A stretch of 63,462 bases of DNA from contig CACHQZ010000004.1 in assembly GCA_902582165.1 (NCBI GenBank), forward strand, positions 1 to 63,462. The letters are read 5' to 3'. Of this stretch, positions 7,832-18,398 are shown in pieces. The stretch comes from an uncultured Pelagibacteraceae bacterium. Its GTDB lineage: Bacteria > Pseudomonadota > Alphaproteobacteria > Pelagibacterales > Pelagibacteraceae. The number at the start of each line of letters is the position of its first letter. Within the stretch, counting starts at the first letter, position 1. Made by a program: the position numbers and the translations under genes. Below the pieces are notes generated by a model that saw only the letters and a list, made by a program, of their open reading frames with translations, was not told the origin of the DNA and made no database searches.

Positions 7832-8826
7832 TAATTTGATTGAATTTTTACTAAATGTTTAAATACATTTCCCGAATTTAAATGATCTATAGCCTTTTCA
7901 AATGATAATCTAAAATCATTTTCTTTACCTGAAACAATCAACCCTGCTGCAACATTTAGAGCGACAGATTGAGAGAACTCATTTTTATGTCCGTTAAATA
8001 TTTCTATTATTTTTTCAGCATTATATTCAGCATTTTTTCCTTTTAAATTCTCCTTATTTGAACAGTCTATGCCTAAAGTTTTTGGATCAATTTTAAACTC
8101 TTTAATAATATTATCTTTAAGTTCCACTACATTTGTTTTTGCAAATGGTGATATCTCATCCATCCCATCATCGCTATGAACAATAAAAGCGTGAACAACT
8201 CCATTTTCTTTAAGTGCCTCAGCGAAAGGTTTCATCCATTTTTTATCAAATACTCCTATAACTTGTCTTTTCACTTGAGCAGGACTACTTAAAGGACCAA
8301 TTAAATTAAAGATTGTTTTTTTTCCCATTTTTTTTCTAGCAGGACCTACATGTTTCATTGCTGAATGATAATTTGGCGCAAACATAAAAGCAAAATTAAA
8401 CTTTTTTATACTCTCCTCAGCCTTATCAGGTTTCAAATTAATATCTATTTTCAAAGCCTCTAATACATCTGCAGAACCGCAGTTCGATGAAACAGCTTTA
8501 TTACCGTGCTTAGCAACTTTAGCACCCATACTTGCTAAAACTATGGCTGCTGCGGTTGAAATATTTAAAGAGTTTTGTCCATCTCCCCCAGTTCCACATG
8601 TATCTATAGTATTTTGATCAGCTTTAACTTTAGTAGCCTTTTCTCTTAATACAAAAATCCCCCCAGCTAACTCATCTTTAGTTTCACCTTTTTTTATTAG
8701 AGACTCCAAAATTTCAATAATCGAATTTTCATCATACTTACCCTCCATAAGCTCATTAAAAAGTGCTTTACTTTCCTCAAAAGAAAGGTTCTGACCTTTT
8801 TTTAAATTTTCTTTAAAATTTGACAT
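7831..8826 (-). CDS. trpD: anthranilate phosphoribosyltransferase
   Basis: 331 residues. It transfers phosphoribosyl from PRPP to anthranilate, the second step of tryptophan synthesis. The diagnostic PRPP-binding loop GTGGDGQNSLN and the following KHGNKAVSS segment are present, and the DDGMDE acidic motif that holds magnesium is seen near residue 222. Length matches stand-alone TrpD; it is not fused to TrpG. It sits 1 base after trpG and overlaps trpC, inside a compact trpE-G-D-C unit. Confidence 0.95.
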   Translation of the reverse strand: MSNFKENLKKGQNLSFEESKALFNELMEGKYDENSIIEILESLIKKGETKDELAGGIFVLREKATKVKADQNTIDTCGTGGDGQNSLNISTAAAIVLASMGAKVAKHGNKAVSSNCGSADVLEALKIDINLKPDKAEESIKKFNFAFMFAPNYHSAMKHVGPARKKMGKKTIFNLIGPLSSPAQVKRQVIGVFDKKWMKPFAEALKENGVVHAFIVHSDDGMDEISPFAKTNVVELKDNIIKEFKIDPKTLGIDCSNKENLKGKNAEYNAEKIIEIFNGHKNEFSQSVALNVAAGLIVSGKENDFRLSFEKAIDHLNSGNVFKHLVKIQSN

Positions 8827-8827
8827 T

Positions 8828-9394
8828 TTAATTAATTATAAAGTTTTTAATTAACTTCATACCTACTTTAGTGCTTATACTCTCAGGATGAAATTGAAAT
8901 CCATGAATATCATAATCTTTATGCATTAATCCCATAATTGTTTTGTTTTTAGTTTCTGCTGTAATTAATAGACTCTTTGGTAATCTATTACGATCGACAA
9001 CTAAGCTATGATATCTAGTAGCTTCAAAATTGTTATGAATATTCTTAAATAAACCCTTTTTATTATGCTTAATCTTACTTGTTTTTCCATGCATTAAATT
9101 TTTAGCATTAATAATTTTTCCACCAAAAACTTGACCTATGATTTGATGCCCTAAACAAACTCCTAAAATGGGAATCCTTTTATAAACTTCTCTAACTATT
9201 TTTAAACAATTACCAGCTTGACTGGGATTCCCTGGACCCGGTGAAATAACGATTTTATCGTATTTTTTTCTAAAAATAGTTTTTCCATCTATTTTGTCGT
9301 TTCTTACGACGTCAACATTTTTTTTTATCTTTGAAATGTAATGAAACAAATTGTAAGTAAAACTATCGTAATTATCTATTAATAGAATTTTCAT
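8828..9394 (-). CDS. trpG: anthranilate synthase glutamine amidotransferase subunit
   Basis: 188 residues, class I glutamine amidotransferase that feeds ammonia to TrpE. The nucleophile is in GVCLGHQ and the His/Glu of the triad are in FQFHPES near the C-terminus. The early NYDSFTYN segment is typical of TrpG/PabA, so it could also serve aminodeoxychorismate synthase. It starts directly after the trpE stop, with no gap. Confidence 0.93.
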   Translation of the reverse strand: MKILLIDNYDSFTYNLFHYISKIKKNVDVVRNDKIDGKTIFRKKYDKIVISPGPGNPSQAGNCLKIVREVYKRIPILGVCLGHQIIGQVFGGKIINAKNLMHGKTSKIKHNKKGLFKNIHNNFEATRYHSLVVDRNRLPKSLLITAETKNKTIMGLMHKDYDIHGFQFHPESISTKVGMKLIKNFIIN

Positions 9395-10852
9395 TTAATC
9401 TGTAGCTTTTAATAAAGCCCTTGCTTTATTAACCGTCTCCATATATTCATTTTCCGGCTTACTATCAGCAACTATACCAGCGCCAGCCTGAACATAAAAT
9501 TTATCATTTTTTATAAGCGCTGTTCTTAAAGCAATACACGTGTCAAATTCATTATTTGAAGTAAAGTAACCTACACCACCCGCGTACAATTTTCTTTTAT
9601 TTTTTTCGAGTTCATCAATTATTTCCATAGCTCTTATTTTTGGAGCGCCACTAACTGTTCCAGCTGGAAACCCTGATAAAAGAGTTTCAAAAACAGAAAA
9701 ATTATTATTAAACTTGCCGACTACATTAGAGACAATATGCATCACATGAGAATATTTTTCTATTTTAAATTTCTCAGTAACTTTCACGGAATTAATTTTA
9801 GATACTTTACCAACATCATTTCTACCAAGATCAAGCAACATAAGATGTTCTGCTAACTCCTTGCCATCTTTCAATAAGTCAATTTTATATCTTTTATCCT
9901 CTCTTGAATTCCTACCTCTAGGCCTCGTCCCAGCAATTGGTCTGATTGTAACCTCGTTATTTCTCAACCTTACTAAAATTTCTGGACTACTACCTAGTAC
10001 TTTGAAATCCTCATAATTAAAATAAAACATGAATGGTGATGGATTTGATTTTCTTAAATTATTATAAATTTCGATTGGTTTTTTATTAATCTTTCTCTCA
10101 AATCTTTGACTCAGTACAACTTGAAAAATATCACCTTTCTTTATGTAATCTTTTGCTTTCCTTACTAAAGATTTGAATTTAATTTTAGAGATATTTGATT
10201 TCACTGAATTTCTATTTGATTTAAGTGTAAACTGCTCAGGAAGTTTAATATTTTCAAAGTTGTTATATAGCTCAAACTTCTTAATTATAGAATTGTAGGT
10301 TTCAAAATAATCTTTAATTTTTGTATCTCCAAAAACATTTTCAATATAATAAATCTTTTTATTCAAATTGTCGTAAATTACTAAATTTCTTGGTCTTGCG
10401 AGTCTCACATCTGGAATTTTTAAATCATCAAAACATTTGTTAGGAATTTTTTCAACATAACGTATTATATCATATGAAAAATACCCCACTAACATGGTAG
10501 CCATAGATGGTAATTGATTTGGAATTTTTATCTTAAAATCTTTAATCAATTTATTTAAAAAGCTTAAAGGATTTTTTTTAATCCTAGTTTTCTTTCCGTT
10601 AGCCTCCAATGTAATAATTTTATTATTTATATTCCAGATTTTATCAGGGTTAAAACCAATGATAGTATACCTACCTCTAATAGTTCCTTTTTCGACTGAC
10701 TCAAAAATAAAGCTATTTTTCTCTACTAGTAGAAATTTATATAGGTTTTCAATTTTGTAATAATTTTTACAATCAAAAGATTTAAATAAAATTTGATTTT
10801 TTTTTTTTAAGTGTGCTTTTTTAAAATCGTGAAAACTTATATTTATACGCAT
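9395..10852 (-). CDS. trpE: anthranilate synthase component I
   Basis: 485 residues, chorismate-binding enzyme that makes anthranilate together with TrpG. Late motifs are typical: the IAGTRPRGR segment, LLDLGRNDVG, and AGTVSGAPKIRAMEII, followed by YAGGVGYF and QAGAGIVADS. The N-terminal region carries an LLVEKNSFIFESVE segment in place of the LLESxE feedback site, so tryptophan feedback is plausible. It overlaps the ppiD-like gene by 1 base. I see no trp leader peptide or attenuator between them, so control of this unit probably lies at the promoter before 12306. Confidence 0.95.
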   Translation of the reverse strand: MRINISFHDFKKAHLKKKNQILFKSFDCKNYYKIENLYKFLLVEKNSFIFESVEKGTIRGRYTIIGFNPDKIWNINNKIITLEANGKKTRIKKNPLSFLNKLIKDFKIKIPNQLPSMATMLVGYFSYDIIRYVEKIPNKCFDDLKIPDVRLARPRNLVIYDNLNKKIYYIENVFGDTKIKDYFETYNSIIKKFELYNNFENIKLPEQFTLKSNRNSVKSNISKIKFKSLVRKAKDYIKKGDIFQVVLSQRFERKINKKPIEIYNNLRKSNPSPFMFYFNYEDFKVLGSSPEILVRLRNNEVTIRPIAGTRPRGRNSREDKRYKIDLLKDGKELAEHLMLLDLGRNDVGKVSKINSVKVTEKFKIEKYSHVMHIVSNVVGKFNNNFSVFETLLSGFPAGTVSGAPKIRAMEIIDELEKNKRKLYAGGVGYFTSNNEFDTCIALRTALIKNDKFYVQAGAGIVADSKPENEYMETVNKARALLKATD

Positions 10853-12306
10853 TAAAATGAATTTTTGACTCGCTCAATAGTTCTTTGATTTAATTCTACC
10901 TTGTACTTTTTGTTAAGATTATTATCATGAGTTTGATAAATTTTGTTAATCAAATTTAAACGAGCTTTAGCCTCATATTGCTCATACTCATTACTTTTTT
11001 TTTTTAGATCTTTATATTTAGTCTCGATTGCTAATATTAAAAAGTTTTTTGTTAATGTATTATTTGTAATAAGGTCTATTTCACCATCTTTTGTTAAAAA
11101 AATTCTTTTAATAATGCCTTCAGAAAAAATATCATTTTGTTTAATATTATTAATCGTGTATTCTTTTATCTCTAATTTATTCTCTAATGCAAATTTTTTG
11201 AGCTTTTCCTTATCTAGTGTGCCAGTGCTTATATCTTTCAATATTAAAGTGTTATTTTCTATTTTATTTTTAAAATTTAATTGAGAATTTAAAGCTTTCT
11301 GAACTTCAGGATCAGTGTAAGGACGATTTTTCTTTTCTATATCAGTTATTTCAGCTAAATAAAATTTATTTTTCAAACTAAATACCTCCGGAGATTTAAT
11401 TGAATTTAATTTAAAAATTTTCTCAAATAAATCGCTCGGTATATCTTTTATTATAGTTTTATTTTCATTTTCTTTATTGGCATTAATTTTATTTATTGAG
11501 ATAATTTCTAAGTTGTTATCTTTTACGGTTTCGTCAAATGACTGACCGTCTAAAACATTGTTTTCAATTTTATCTAGTTGTTTATAAAAAGTTTCATTAT
11601 ACTCTTTATCACCATTAATCTTTTCTGGTGTAATTGCAGCGTAACGAATGCTTTTGAACTCCTTAATAAAAATGTTTTTATTTCTCTCGTAGAGATTTTT
11701 TTTACTTTCCAAAGACGGTTTATTTTTTGAATGATATTCTTTTAAATCAATATATTTTATGGTCTTAATTTGATTTTCTTTTCTGTATTCTTTAATTACC
11801 ATAATTTCTGGAATGACTATTCCACCCGACAGAGAACTTAAAAATTGCCTTTTTTTTTCTTGCTCAGCAATATTAGCTTCAAATAATGGAGCTGATATAC
11901 CACTCTTTATCAAAAATTTTTGATACTCTGTCCTAGAAAACTTTTCGTTCCTAAAAAATAATTTATCGTTTTTGATAATATTTCTTAAAGATTCATCGTT
12001 TACAATAATATTTAATTTTGCAATCTCTAAAGACATAACTTTTTTTCCAATATATTCAGATAAAATCTTTTCAATAAGATCTGTTTTCGGTAAATTTTTT
12101 ATTTCATCTTCACTTAAATTTAGTCGCCTTAAATAGTCTACAAATTCTTGAGTACTGATTTTTTCAGAGTCTATTGAAGCTATAACATTTTGATTTCCAC
12201 CTCTAAATACATCTCCCATCCCCCAAAATACAAATGGAAGAATGATTATACCCACTAAGAGTTTTATAAAAAAAGACTTAGAAAATTTACCTATTGATGT
12301 TAACAT
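10852..12306 (-). CDS. PpiD/SurA-type periplasmic folding factor, degenerate parvulin domain
   Basis: 484 residues. An N-terminal membrane anchor (about 12-31, FFIKLLVGIIILPFVFWGMG) is followed by a SurA_N-like helical chaperone domain with ASIDSEKISTQEF. A parvulin-like region (about 240-330) lacks the GGDLGW-type active-site signature, so prolyl isomerase activity is doubtful and chaperone action more likely. It is shorter than E. coli PpiD (about 620). In many alphaproteobacteria this gene sits between tpiA and the trp genes, as here. It starts 64 bases from tpiA, divergently, and its promoter probably drives the downstream trp genes. Confidence 0.8.
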   Translation of the reverse strand: MLTSIGKFSKSFFIKLLVGIIILPFVFWGMGDVFRGGNQNVIASIDSEKISTQEFVDYLRRLNLSEDEIKNLPKTDLIEKILSEYIGKKVMSLEIAKLNIIVNDESLRNIIKNDKLFFRNEKFSRTEYQKFLIKSGISAPLFEANIAEQEKKRQFLSSLSGGIVIPEIMVIKEYRKENQIKTIKYIDLKEYHSKNKPSLESKKNLYERNKNIFIKEFKSIRYAAITPEKINGDKEYNETFYKQLDKIENNVLDGQSFDETVKDNNLEIISINKINANKENENKTIIKDIPSDLFEKIFKLNSIKSPEVFSLKNKFYLAEITDIEKKNRPYTDPEVQKALNSQLNFKNKIENNTLILKDISTGTLDKEKLKKFALENKLEIKEYTINNIKQNDIFSEGIIKRIFLTKDGEIDLITNNTLTKNFLILAIETKYKDLKKKSNEYEQYEAKARLNLINKIYQTHDNNLNKKYKVELNQRTIERVKNSF

Positions 12307-12370
12307 AATAATATTCTAATAAGTTTCTAAATAATACACCTATAGATTAAAATTTATATTAAGGCAAATA

Positions 12371-13114
12371 ATGAGATATTTTATCGGCAATTGGAAAATG
12401 TTTGGAATTCCAAAATCCATTAATATTCTTAATAAAATTAATTATTTTTATTCAAAAGATAAGAATCGACAAAAATATAGAGTTATAATAACACCACCTT
12501 ATACCCTTATCGAGACATATGCTAAGCATTTTAAAAACAAAAGGATTTCCATTGGCTCTCAGAATTGTTACCAAAAAGACCAGTTTTCATCTAATACAGC
12601 AGCAGTTAGTCCATTCATGATTAAAAAAGTTGGAGCAAAATATACTCTAGTAGGCCATTCAGATAATCGAAGTGAAGGTGATACAAATGAAATGTTAAAA
12701 AATAAAGTTTTGTTTTCTTTAAAAAATAATTTAAAAGTAGTTTTTTGTATTGGAGAAAATCAAACACAAAAAAAAAATAAAAAAACTTTTAGTGTTCTAA
12801 AAAATCAGCTTACAAAAGTACTAGATAAAAAATTTAATAAGAATAATATCATCGTTGCTTACGAACCTATTTGGTCAATAGGTACTGGCAAAATACCAAC
12901 AAAAAAAGAATTAGAAAAAACAACAATTTATATAAAACAAGTTTTAACGAGCATATTTCGAAAAAAAAGTCCTGCGGTTCTTTATGGAGGGTCAGTAGAT
13001 AGTAGTAATGTTGAAATGTTTAAAGAAATAAGAGAAATAGACGGTTTTTTAATAGGAGGAGCTTCAAAATCCTCAAAAAAATTTATTGATATAATAAAGA
13101 ATTACTATAGATAA
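12371..13114 (+). CDS. tpiA: triosephosphate isomerase
   Basis: 247 residues, TIM barrel that interconverts dihydroxyacetone phosphate and glyceraldehyde 3-phosphate. NWKM carries the substrate Lys (9), VGHS the catalytic His (96), and YEPIWSIGTG the catalytic Glu before the flexible loop. The normally near-invariant GHSERR reads GHSDNR: the conserved Glu97 of the family is Asp98 and the next Arg is Asn. This may lower the rate but should keep activity. With the glycerol block 16 kb away it would carry glycerol-derived carbon into lower glycolysis. It starts a plus-strand run tpiA-secG-pyrG-kdsA-eno. Confidence 0.93.
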   Translation: MRYFIGNWKMFGIPKSINILNKINYFYSKDKNRQKYRVIITPPYTLIETYAKHFKNKRISIGSQNCYQKDQFSSNTAAVSPFMIKKVGAKYTLVGHSDNRSEGDTNEMLKNKVLFSLKNNLKVVFCIGENQTQKKNKKTFSVLKNQLTKVLDKKFNKNNIIVAYEPIWSIGTGKIPTKKELEKTTIYIKQVLTSIFRKKSPAVLYGGSVDSSNVEMFKEIREIDGFLIGGASKSSKKFIDIIKNYYR

Positions 13115-13119
13115 GCATC

Positions 13120-13419
13120 ATGGAAAGCTTACTCATTTTAGTTAACATCATACTCGCTTTAATTTTAATAATAGTCATTCTTTTGCAAAGATCAGAAGGT
13201 GGAGCTTTAGGTTTAGGCGTTTCACAAGATAATTTCACATCTGCTAGATCTGTAGGAACTTTTTTAACTAAATTTACCTCAATTATAGCCACATTATTTA
13301 TTATTTGCAGTATTGCTATTGTAGCAATCTCAAGAGATGAGATTCGTGAAACACAGTCAGTATTAGAAAAAGAGGAAGAAGAAAATTCAAACCTTCCACA
13401 AATTCCTCAATCTAAGTAA
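13120..13419 (+). CDS. secG: SecG protein-export subunit
   Basis: 99 residues with two transmembrane helices (about 5-21 and 50-70) joined by the family loop QRSEGGALGLG, then a charged C-terminal tail rich in Glu. SecG helps the SecYEG channel and SecA move proteins across the inner membrane. It lies 5 bases after tpiA and before pyrG, the standard alphaproteobacterial position. Confidence 0.93.
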   Translation: MESLLILVNIILALILIIVILLQRSEGGALGLGVSQDNFTSARSVGTFLTKFTSIIATLFIICSIAIVAISRDEIRETQSVLEKEEEENSNLPQIPQSK

Positions 13420-13445
13420 TTAAGACTTTGTAATTGGTAATTTTT

Positions 13446-13462
13446 GAAGTATAACATACTTC
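13446..13462 (+). promoter_or_regulatory. inverted repeat immediately before the pyrG start
   Basis: GAAGTAT-AAC-ATACTTC is a perfect 7-base inverted repeat with a 3-base spacer, ending 1 base before the pyrG ATG at 13464. As RNA it would form a small hairpin over the place where a ribosome binds; as DNA it could be an operator. No T-run follows, so it is not a terminator. Confidence 0.4.
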
Positions 13463-13463
13463 C

Positions 13464-15086
13464 ATGGCGCGATACATTTTCGTAACTGGCGGCGTGGTTT
13501 CATCTTTAGGCAAAGGATTATCTTCAGCGTCACTAGCTTATTTATTACAATCTCGAGGTTATAAAGTTAGAATTAGAAAACTTGATCCATATTTAAATGT
13601 TGATCCTGGAACTATGAGCCCATTTCAACATGGTGAAGTTTTTGTTACGGATGATGGGGCGGAAACAGATTTGGACTTAGGACACTATGAAAGATTCTCA
13701 GGAATATCAGCAAAAAAATCGGATAATATCACCACAGGCAAAATCTATAGTGATGTTTTAAAAAGAGAACGACAAGGAAAATACTTAGGAAAGACTGTCC
13801 AGGTTATCCCTCACATAACAAATAGAATTAAAGAATTTATTAAAAACGATGTTGTAAAAGAAGATTTTGTTATTTGCGAAATAGGAGGAACCGTTGGAGA
13901 TATTGAAAGTCTTCCTTTTTTAGAAGCAATAAGACAATTTTCTAATGAAATTGGAAAAAAGAATACTCTTTTCATTCATCTTACTTTAGTCCCATACATG
14001 AGAGCCTCTGACGAAATAAAAACTAAACCAACTCAACATTCAGTTAAGGAACTCAGAAGTATTGGAATTCAACCTGATATTATTATTTGCAGGTCTGAAA
14101 GATCTATTACATTAGACCAAAGAAAGAAAATTTCTCTGTTTTGCAATGTTGGAATAGAAGATGTAATAGAGACAGTCGATGTTAAAACAATTTATGAGGC
14201 TCCGATAAGTTTTAATAAAGAAAAACTAGATGAAAGAGTTCTAAAGTTCTTCAAAATAAAATCTAAAAAAAAGGTAAACCTTAAACCTTGGAAGAGAATT
14301 ACTAAATTAGTTTTAAACACAAAAAACAAAGTAGACATCGCAATAATTGGTAAGTATGTTGAACTTAAAGATGCATATAAATCTTTAGATGAGGCTTTAA
14401 CACATGGTGGAATAGCAAATAATTTAAAAGTGAATTTAATAAGAATCGAGTCTGATTTTTTAAAACCAAGTGAAATAAAAAATAAACTTAAAGGAGTATC
14501 TGGAATTTTGATACCAGGAGGATTTGGTAAAAGAGGCACAGAGGGAAAAATAGCAGCTATTAATTATGCAAGATTGAACAAAATTCCTTTCTTCGGCATC
14601 TGTTTTGGTATGCAAATGGCAGTGATTGAATTTGCTAGAAATAAATTAAATATAAAAAAAGCAACGTCTAGTGAATTTGGACCATCTAAAGCGTCAGTAG
14701 TTGGACTTATGAGTGAATGGAGAAAAGATGGAAAATTGATGAAGGGCACTGATAAAGATTTAGGCGGAACAATGCGCTTAGGTAGTTATGAAGCAAGACT
14801 TAAAAAAGACACAAAAATAAGTAAAATTTACAATGTAGCGAAGATAAACGAAAGACATCGTCATAGATATGAAGTTAACATCAATTATAAAAAAAATTTT
14901 GAAAGTAAAGGTATGATTTTTTCAGGTTTATCACCGGATAATAAATTACCAGAAATTATTGAATTGGAAAACCATCCTTGGTTTATTGGCGTACAGTTTC
15001 ATCCTGAATTTAAATCTAGACCTTTATCGCCACATCCTTTATTCTCATCATTTATAAAGGCCTCAAAAATCAATAAAAGAAAATGA
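13464..15086 (+). CDS. pyrG: CTP synthase
   Basis: 540 residues, full length. The N-terminal synthetase domain (about 1-270) starts [15 protein letters not shown], the ATP-binding loop, with the [11 protein letters not shown] segment near 145. The C-terminal glutaminase domain has the oxyanion-hole loop PGGFGKRG, the nucleophile in FFGICFGMQ and the His-x-Glu in FHPEFKS. It makes CTP from UTP, ATP and glutamine. The end overlaps the kdsA start by 4 bases (ATGA), so CTP supply and the KDO pathway are translationally linked, which makes sense because KDO is activated by CTP. Confidence 0.97.
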   Translation: MARYIFVTGGVVSSLGKGLSSASLAYLLQSRGYKVRIRKLDPYLNVDPGTMSPFQHGEVFVTDDGAETDLDLGHYERFSGISAKKSDNITTGKIYSDVLKRERQGKYLGKTVQVIPHITNRIKEFIKNDVVKEDFVICEIGGTVGDIESLPFLEAIRQFSNEIGKKNTLFIHLTLVPYMRASDEIKTKPTQHSVKELRSIGIQPDIIICRSERSITLDQRKKISLFCNVGIEDVIETVDVKTIYEAPISFNKEKLDERVLKFFKIKSKKKVNLKPWKRITKLVLNTKNKVDIAIIGKYVELKDAYKSLDEALTHGGIANNLKVNLIRIESDFLKPSEIKNKLKGVSGILIPGGFGKRGTEGKIAAINYARLNKIPFFGICFGMQMAVIEFARNKLNIKKATSSEFGPSKASVVGLMSEWRKDGKLMKGTDKDLGGTMRLGSYEARLKKDTKISKIYNVAKINERHRHRYEVNINYKKNFESKGMIFSGLSPDNKLPEIIELENHPWFIGVQFHPEFKSRPLSPHPLFSSFIKASKINKRK

Positions 15087-15904
15087 ATAATCATAAAGTA
15101 AAATGCTCTAATTTTGAAATCGCTAACAACAAACCATTCACTCTAATAGCCGGCCCTTGTCAGCTTGAAAGCGAGGAGCATGCTATAAAGATTTCTAATG
15201 AACTAAAAAAAATTACAAGTGAACTAGGTGTTAATCTTATTTACAAAACGTCTTTTGATAAAGCTAATAGAACAAGTCTAAAAGGAAAAAGAGGTTTAGG
15301 TTTAGAAAAATCACTTCCCATTTTTGATAGAATTAGAAAAGAAGTTGGTGTCCCAGTTTTAACTGATGTGCATACCGCCGAACAATGCTCTTTAGTGTCC
15401 AATCACGTGGATGTTCTTCAAATTCCGGCATTCTTATGCAGACAAACTGATTTATTAATTGCTGCTGCAAAAACTGGTAAAATAATTAATGTTAAAAAAG
15501 GACAATTTTTAGCTCCGTGGGATATGGCAAATGTAATAAAAAAAATTGAAGAATCTGGGAATAAAAATATTTTAATTACAGAAAGAGGAGCTAGCTTTGG
15601 TTACAATACTCTTGTTTCAGATATGAGAGCCTTACCTATAATGTCTAAATTCGGATTTCCAATCGTATTTGATGCAACTCATTCAGTACAACAACCAGGT
15701 GGGATGGGAGAAAAAAGTGGTGGACAAAGGGAATTTGTTCCTTATTTAGCTCGTGCTGCTATTGCTGTTGGCGTAGGAGCAATTTTCATGGAAACACATG
15801 AGGATCCAGATAATGCACCTTCAGATGGTCCAAACATGGTTCCATTAAGTGAAGTAAAAACTTTGTTAAAAAAACTCACCGAGATCGATAAGATAGTAAA
15901 ATAA
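15083..15904 (+). CDS. kdsA: 3-deoxy-8-phosphooctulonate synthase
   Basis: 273 residues. It condenses phosphoenolpyruvate with arabinose 5-phosphate to give KDO 8-phosphate for lipopolysaccharide. [10 protein letters not shown] at the start, [12 protein letters not shown] and the [11 protein letters not shown] segment near 205 are signatures. Its presence implies a KDO-containing outer membrane. It is overlapped with pyrG and lies 2 bases before eno. Confidence 0.96.
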   Translation: MNNHKVKCSNFEIANNKPFTLIAGPCQLESEEHAIKISNELKKITSELGVNLIYKTSFDKANRTSLKGKRGLGLEKSLPIFDRIRKEVGVPVLTDVHTAEQCSLVSNHVDVLQIPAFLCRQTDLLIAAAKTGKIINVKKGQFLAPWDMANVIKKIEESGNKNILITERGASFGYNTLVSDMRALPIMSKFGFPIVFDATHSVQQPGGMGEKSGGQREFVPYLARAAIAVGVGAIFMETHEDPDNAPSDGPNMVPLSEVKTLLKKLTEIDKIVK

Positions 15905-15906
15905 AA

Positions 15907-17163
15907 ATGGCAAAAATTAAAAGTATAAAAGGCAGACAAGTCTTTGATAGTAGAGGAAATCCCACAGTGGAAGCAGAAGTTTTTTTAGAAAATAATATTT
16001 CTGCCACTGCAATTTCTCCATCAGGTGCTTCAACCGGTGCATTTGAAGCACACGAATTAAGAGATAAAGATGAGAATAAATTTTTAGGCAAAAGTGTAAT
16101 TGTAGCAGTTGAAAATATAAATAATAAAATCTCAGAAAAACTTAAAGGTTTTGAGTCGGACGACCAAAAAAAAATTGATGAAGCTTTATTAGATTTAGAC
16201 GGAAGTGAAAATAAAACTAATTTAGGAGCAAATGCTACTCTAGCAGTCTCACTAGCTAATTCAAAATGTTCAGCATTGTCAAATAAAAAATCATTATTTA
16301 AATATCTAGGCAACACATTTTCTTTACCTATACCGTTAATGAATATTATTAATGGCGGTGCGCATGCCGACAATGACTTAAATATTCAAGAATTTATGAT
16401 TAGACCTGACTCAGCCAAAAATTTTATGGATGCTATTGAAAAGTGTTATGTTGTTATTCAAAATTTGAAGAAATTATTAAAATCAAACAAAATGCTCACA
16501 AATGTAGGAGATGAAGGCGGTTTTGCTCCATCAATTAATACAAATGAGCAAGCTTTAGAGCTGATTGTAAATGCAATAGAAAAGTCAAATTTAAAACCAG
16601 GAAAAGATATAGTTATTTGTCTAGATGTAGCAGCTAATGAATTAATTAACAAAAAAGGAGAGTATTCAATTCAATCTAAAAATTACGCCTCAGTTGAAGA
16701 TAATATTAGTTATTATAAAAAACTAATATCTAGTTATCCAATAAAATCAATTGAAGATCCTTTTGCTGAAGAGGACTGGGAGTCGTGGAAAAAAATTACA
16801 AACGAAATAGGTAAAAAAGTTCAAATTGTAGGAGATGATTTATTCGTTACAAATGCAAAACGTTTAATTAAAGGAATAAAAGAAAAGTCAGCAAATTGTA
16901 TTTTAGTAAAACCAAATCAAATAGGCACTTTGACAGAAACTTTAGAAGTAATTTCAATGGCAAAAGCCGCAGATTTTAATACTATCATTTCTCACAGATC
17001 AGGGGATACAGAAGATACATTTATTGCTGATTTGGCTTCTGCGACTATGTCTTCTCAAATTAAAACTGGATCTTTGGCGAGATCTGAAAGAGTAGCTAAA
17101 TATAATAGATTATTACGCATAGAAGAAGAACTTGGAAATCAGGCCAAAATGGCTAGAATCTAA
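15907..17163 (+). CDS. eno: enolase
   Basis: 418 residues. It converts 2-phosphoglycerate to phosphoenolpyruvate. The N-terminal GRQVFDSRGNPTVE, the INGGAHADN loop, magnesium ligands in CLDVAAN, SIEDPFAEED and QIVGDDLFVTN, and ISHRSGDTEDTF near the end are all present. It is slightly shorter than the usual 425-430 residues. It lies between kdsA and ftsB, the conserved alphaproteobacterial order. Confidence 0.97.
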   Translation: MAKIKSIKGRQVFDSRGNPTVEAEVFLENNISATAISPSGASTGAFEAHELRDKDENKFLGKSVIVAVENINNKISEKLKGFESDDQKKIDEALLDLDGSENKTNLGANATLAVSLANSKCSALSNKKSLFKYLGNTFSLPIPLMNIINGGAHADNDLNIQEFMIRPDSAKNFMDAIEKCYVVIQNLKKLLKSNKMLTNVGDEGGFAPSINTNEQALELIVNAIEKSNLKPGKDIVICLDVAANELINKKGEYSIQSKNYASVEDNISYYKKLISSYPIKSIEDPFAEEDWESWKKITNEIGKKVQIVGDDLFVTNAKRLIKGIKEKSANCILVKPNQIGTLTETLEVISMAKAADFNTIISHRSGDTEDTFIADLASATMSSQIKTGSLARSERVAKYNRLLRIEEELGNQAKMARI

Positions 17164-17166
17164 CTT

Positions 17167-17460
17167 ATGCGACTTATTGAAAGTTTAAAGAAAAAAAAAT
17201 TTGTATTATTTAATATCTTTTTTACGCTTTATATAGGCATAAATTTAATTGGAGGTGAAAGAGGCTTAATCTCTTATTTTGATAAAAAAAAAATTTATGA
17301 AGAGCTTGAGGTTAAGAATAAGGCGCTAAATAGTGAATTAAAAGATTTAGAACATAAAATATCACTAGTTAAAAATAATGACCGTGATTATTTAGATATG
17401 CTTTATAGAGAAAAATTTAGATATGGCACAAAAGACGAAATTATTATTAAATTAAAATGA
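17167..17460 (+). CDS. ftsB: FtsB/DivIC-type septum formation initiator
   Basis: 97 residues: one transmembrane helix (about 12-32), then a coiled coil (about 45-70, [20 protein letters not shown]), then a short motif ending YREKFRYG. FtsB joins FtsL and FtsQ in the divisome. The symbol rests on fold and on position after eno. Its stop overlaps the lipA start (ATGA). In relatives, the pyruvate dehydrogenase genes usually lie between this gene and lipA; here they are absent. Confidence 0.82.
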   Translation: MRLIESLKKKKFVLFNIFFTLYIGINLIGGERGLISYFDKKKIYEELEVKNKALNSELKDLEHKISLVKNNDRDYLDMLYREKFRYGTKDEIIIKLK

Positions 17461-18398
17461 GTCAAAAACCTAGACATCCTGAAAAAGTAAACAAGCCCAT
17501 TAATCCTATCAAAAAGAAGCCTGAGTGGATTAGATCAAAAATAGTAGACTCGCAAATTTTCTTTCAAACCAAAAAAGTTGTTAACCAAAATAATTTAGTT
17601 ACAGTTTGCCAGGAAGCAAACTGTCCTAATATCACTGAGTGTTGGAGCAAAAAACATGCAACATTTATGATTATGGGGGACACTTGTACAAGAGCATGTG
17701 CGTTCTGTGATGTTAAAACTGGAAAGCCAGGCGATCTTGATATTTTTGAGCCAGCCAAAATTGCTAAAGCAGTTAAAAGTCTAAATCTAAAACATGTGGT
17801 GATTACTTCTGTAGATAGAGATGACTTAGATGATGGTGGATCTAATCATTTTTACAAAGTAGTAAAAGCGACAAGAGAAAAAAATCCAGAAACATCAATA
17901 GAAGTTTTAACGCCGGACTTTTTAAGAAAAGGAGATGCGTATAAGAAAGTTTTGAAAGCTGATCTTGACGTTTTCAATCATAATATAGAAACTGTTCCAA
18001 GACTTTACACAATAGTCAGACCAGGAGCACGCTATTTTGCTTCATTAGAACTTTTGAAAAACGCAAAAAAATTTAACAAAAAAGTTTTTACTAAATCTGG
18101 AATTATGGTTGGCCTGGGTGAAAAAAAAGAGGAAGTAATTCAAGTTATGGATGATCTTAGATCTGCCGAAGTTGATTTTATTACTATTGGTCAATACTTA
18201 CAACCATCTCCAAAGCATCATCCGCTTAATCGTTATTATAATCCTGATGAGTTTAAAGAATTTGAGCAGATCGCAAAGACAAAAGGTTTTCTACTTGTTT
18301 CTTCTTCGCCACTAACAAGATCTTCTTATCATGCAGATGAAGATTTTAGAAAATTAAAGGACGCAAGAAATAAACAGCTTGAATGTCATCAGCATTAA
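17457..18398 (+). CDS. lipA: lipoyl synthase
   Basis: 313 residues, radical SAM enzyme that inserts two sulfurs into octanoyl groups on carrier proteins. The auxiliary cluster cysteines are in [13 protein letters not shown], the radical SAM cluster is CTRACAFC, and the C-terminal RSSYHAD carries the conserved Ser that ligates the auxiliary cluster. It overlaps the next gene by 16 bases. It serves 2-oxo acid dehydrogenases and glycine cleavage, whose genes are not in this window. Confidence 0.97.
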   Translation: MSQKPRHPEKVNKPINPIKKKPEWIRSKIVDSQIFFQTKKVVNQNNLVTVCQEANCPNITECWSKKHATFMIMGDTCTRACAFCDVKTGKPGDLDIFEPAKIAKAVKSLNLKHVVITSVDRDDLDDGGSNHFYKVVKATREKNPETSIEVLTPDFLRKGDAYKKVLKADLDVFNHNIETVPRLYTIVRPGARYFASLELLKNAKKFNKKVFTKSGIMVGLGEKKEEVIQVMDDLRSAEVDFITIGQYLQPSPKHHPLNRYYNPDEFKEFEQIAKTKGFLLVSSSPLTRSSYHADEDFRKLKDARNKQLECHQH

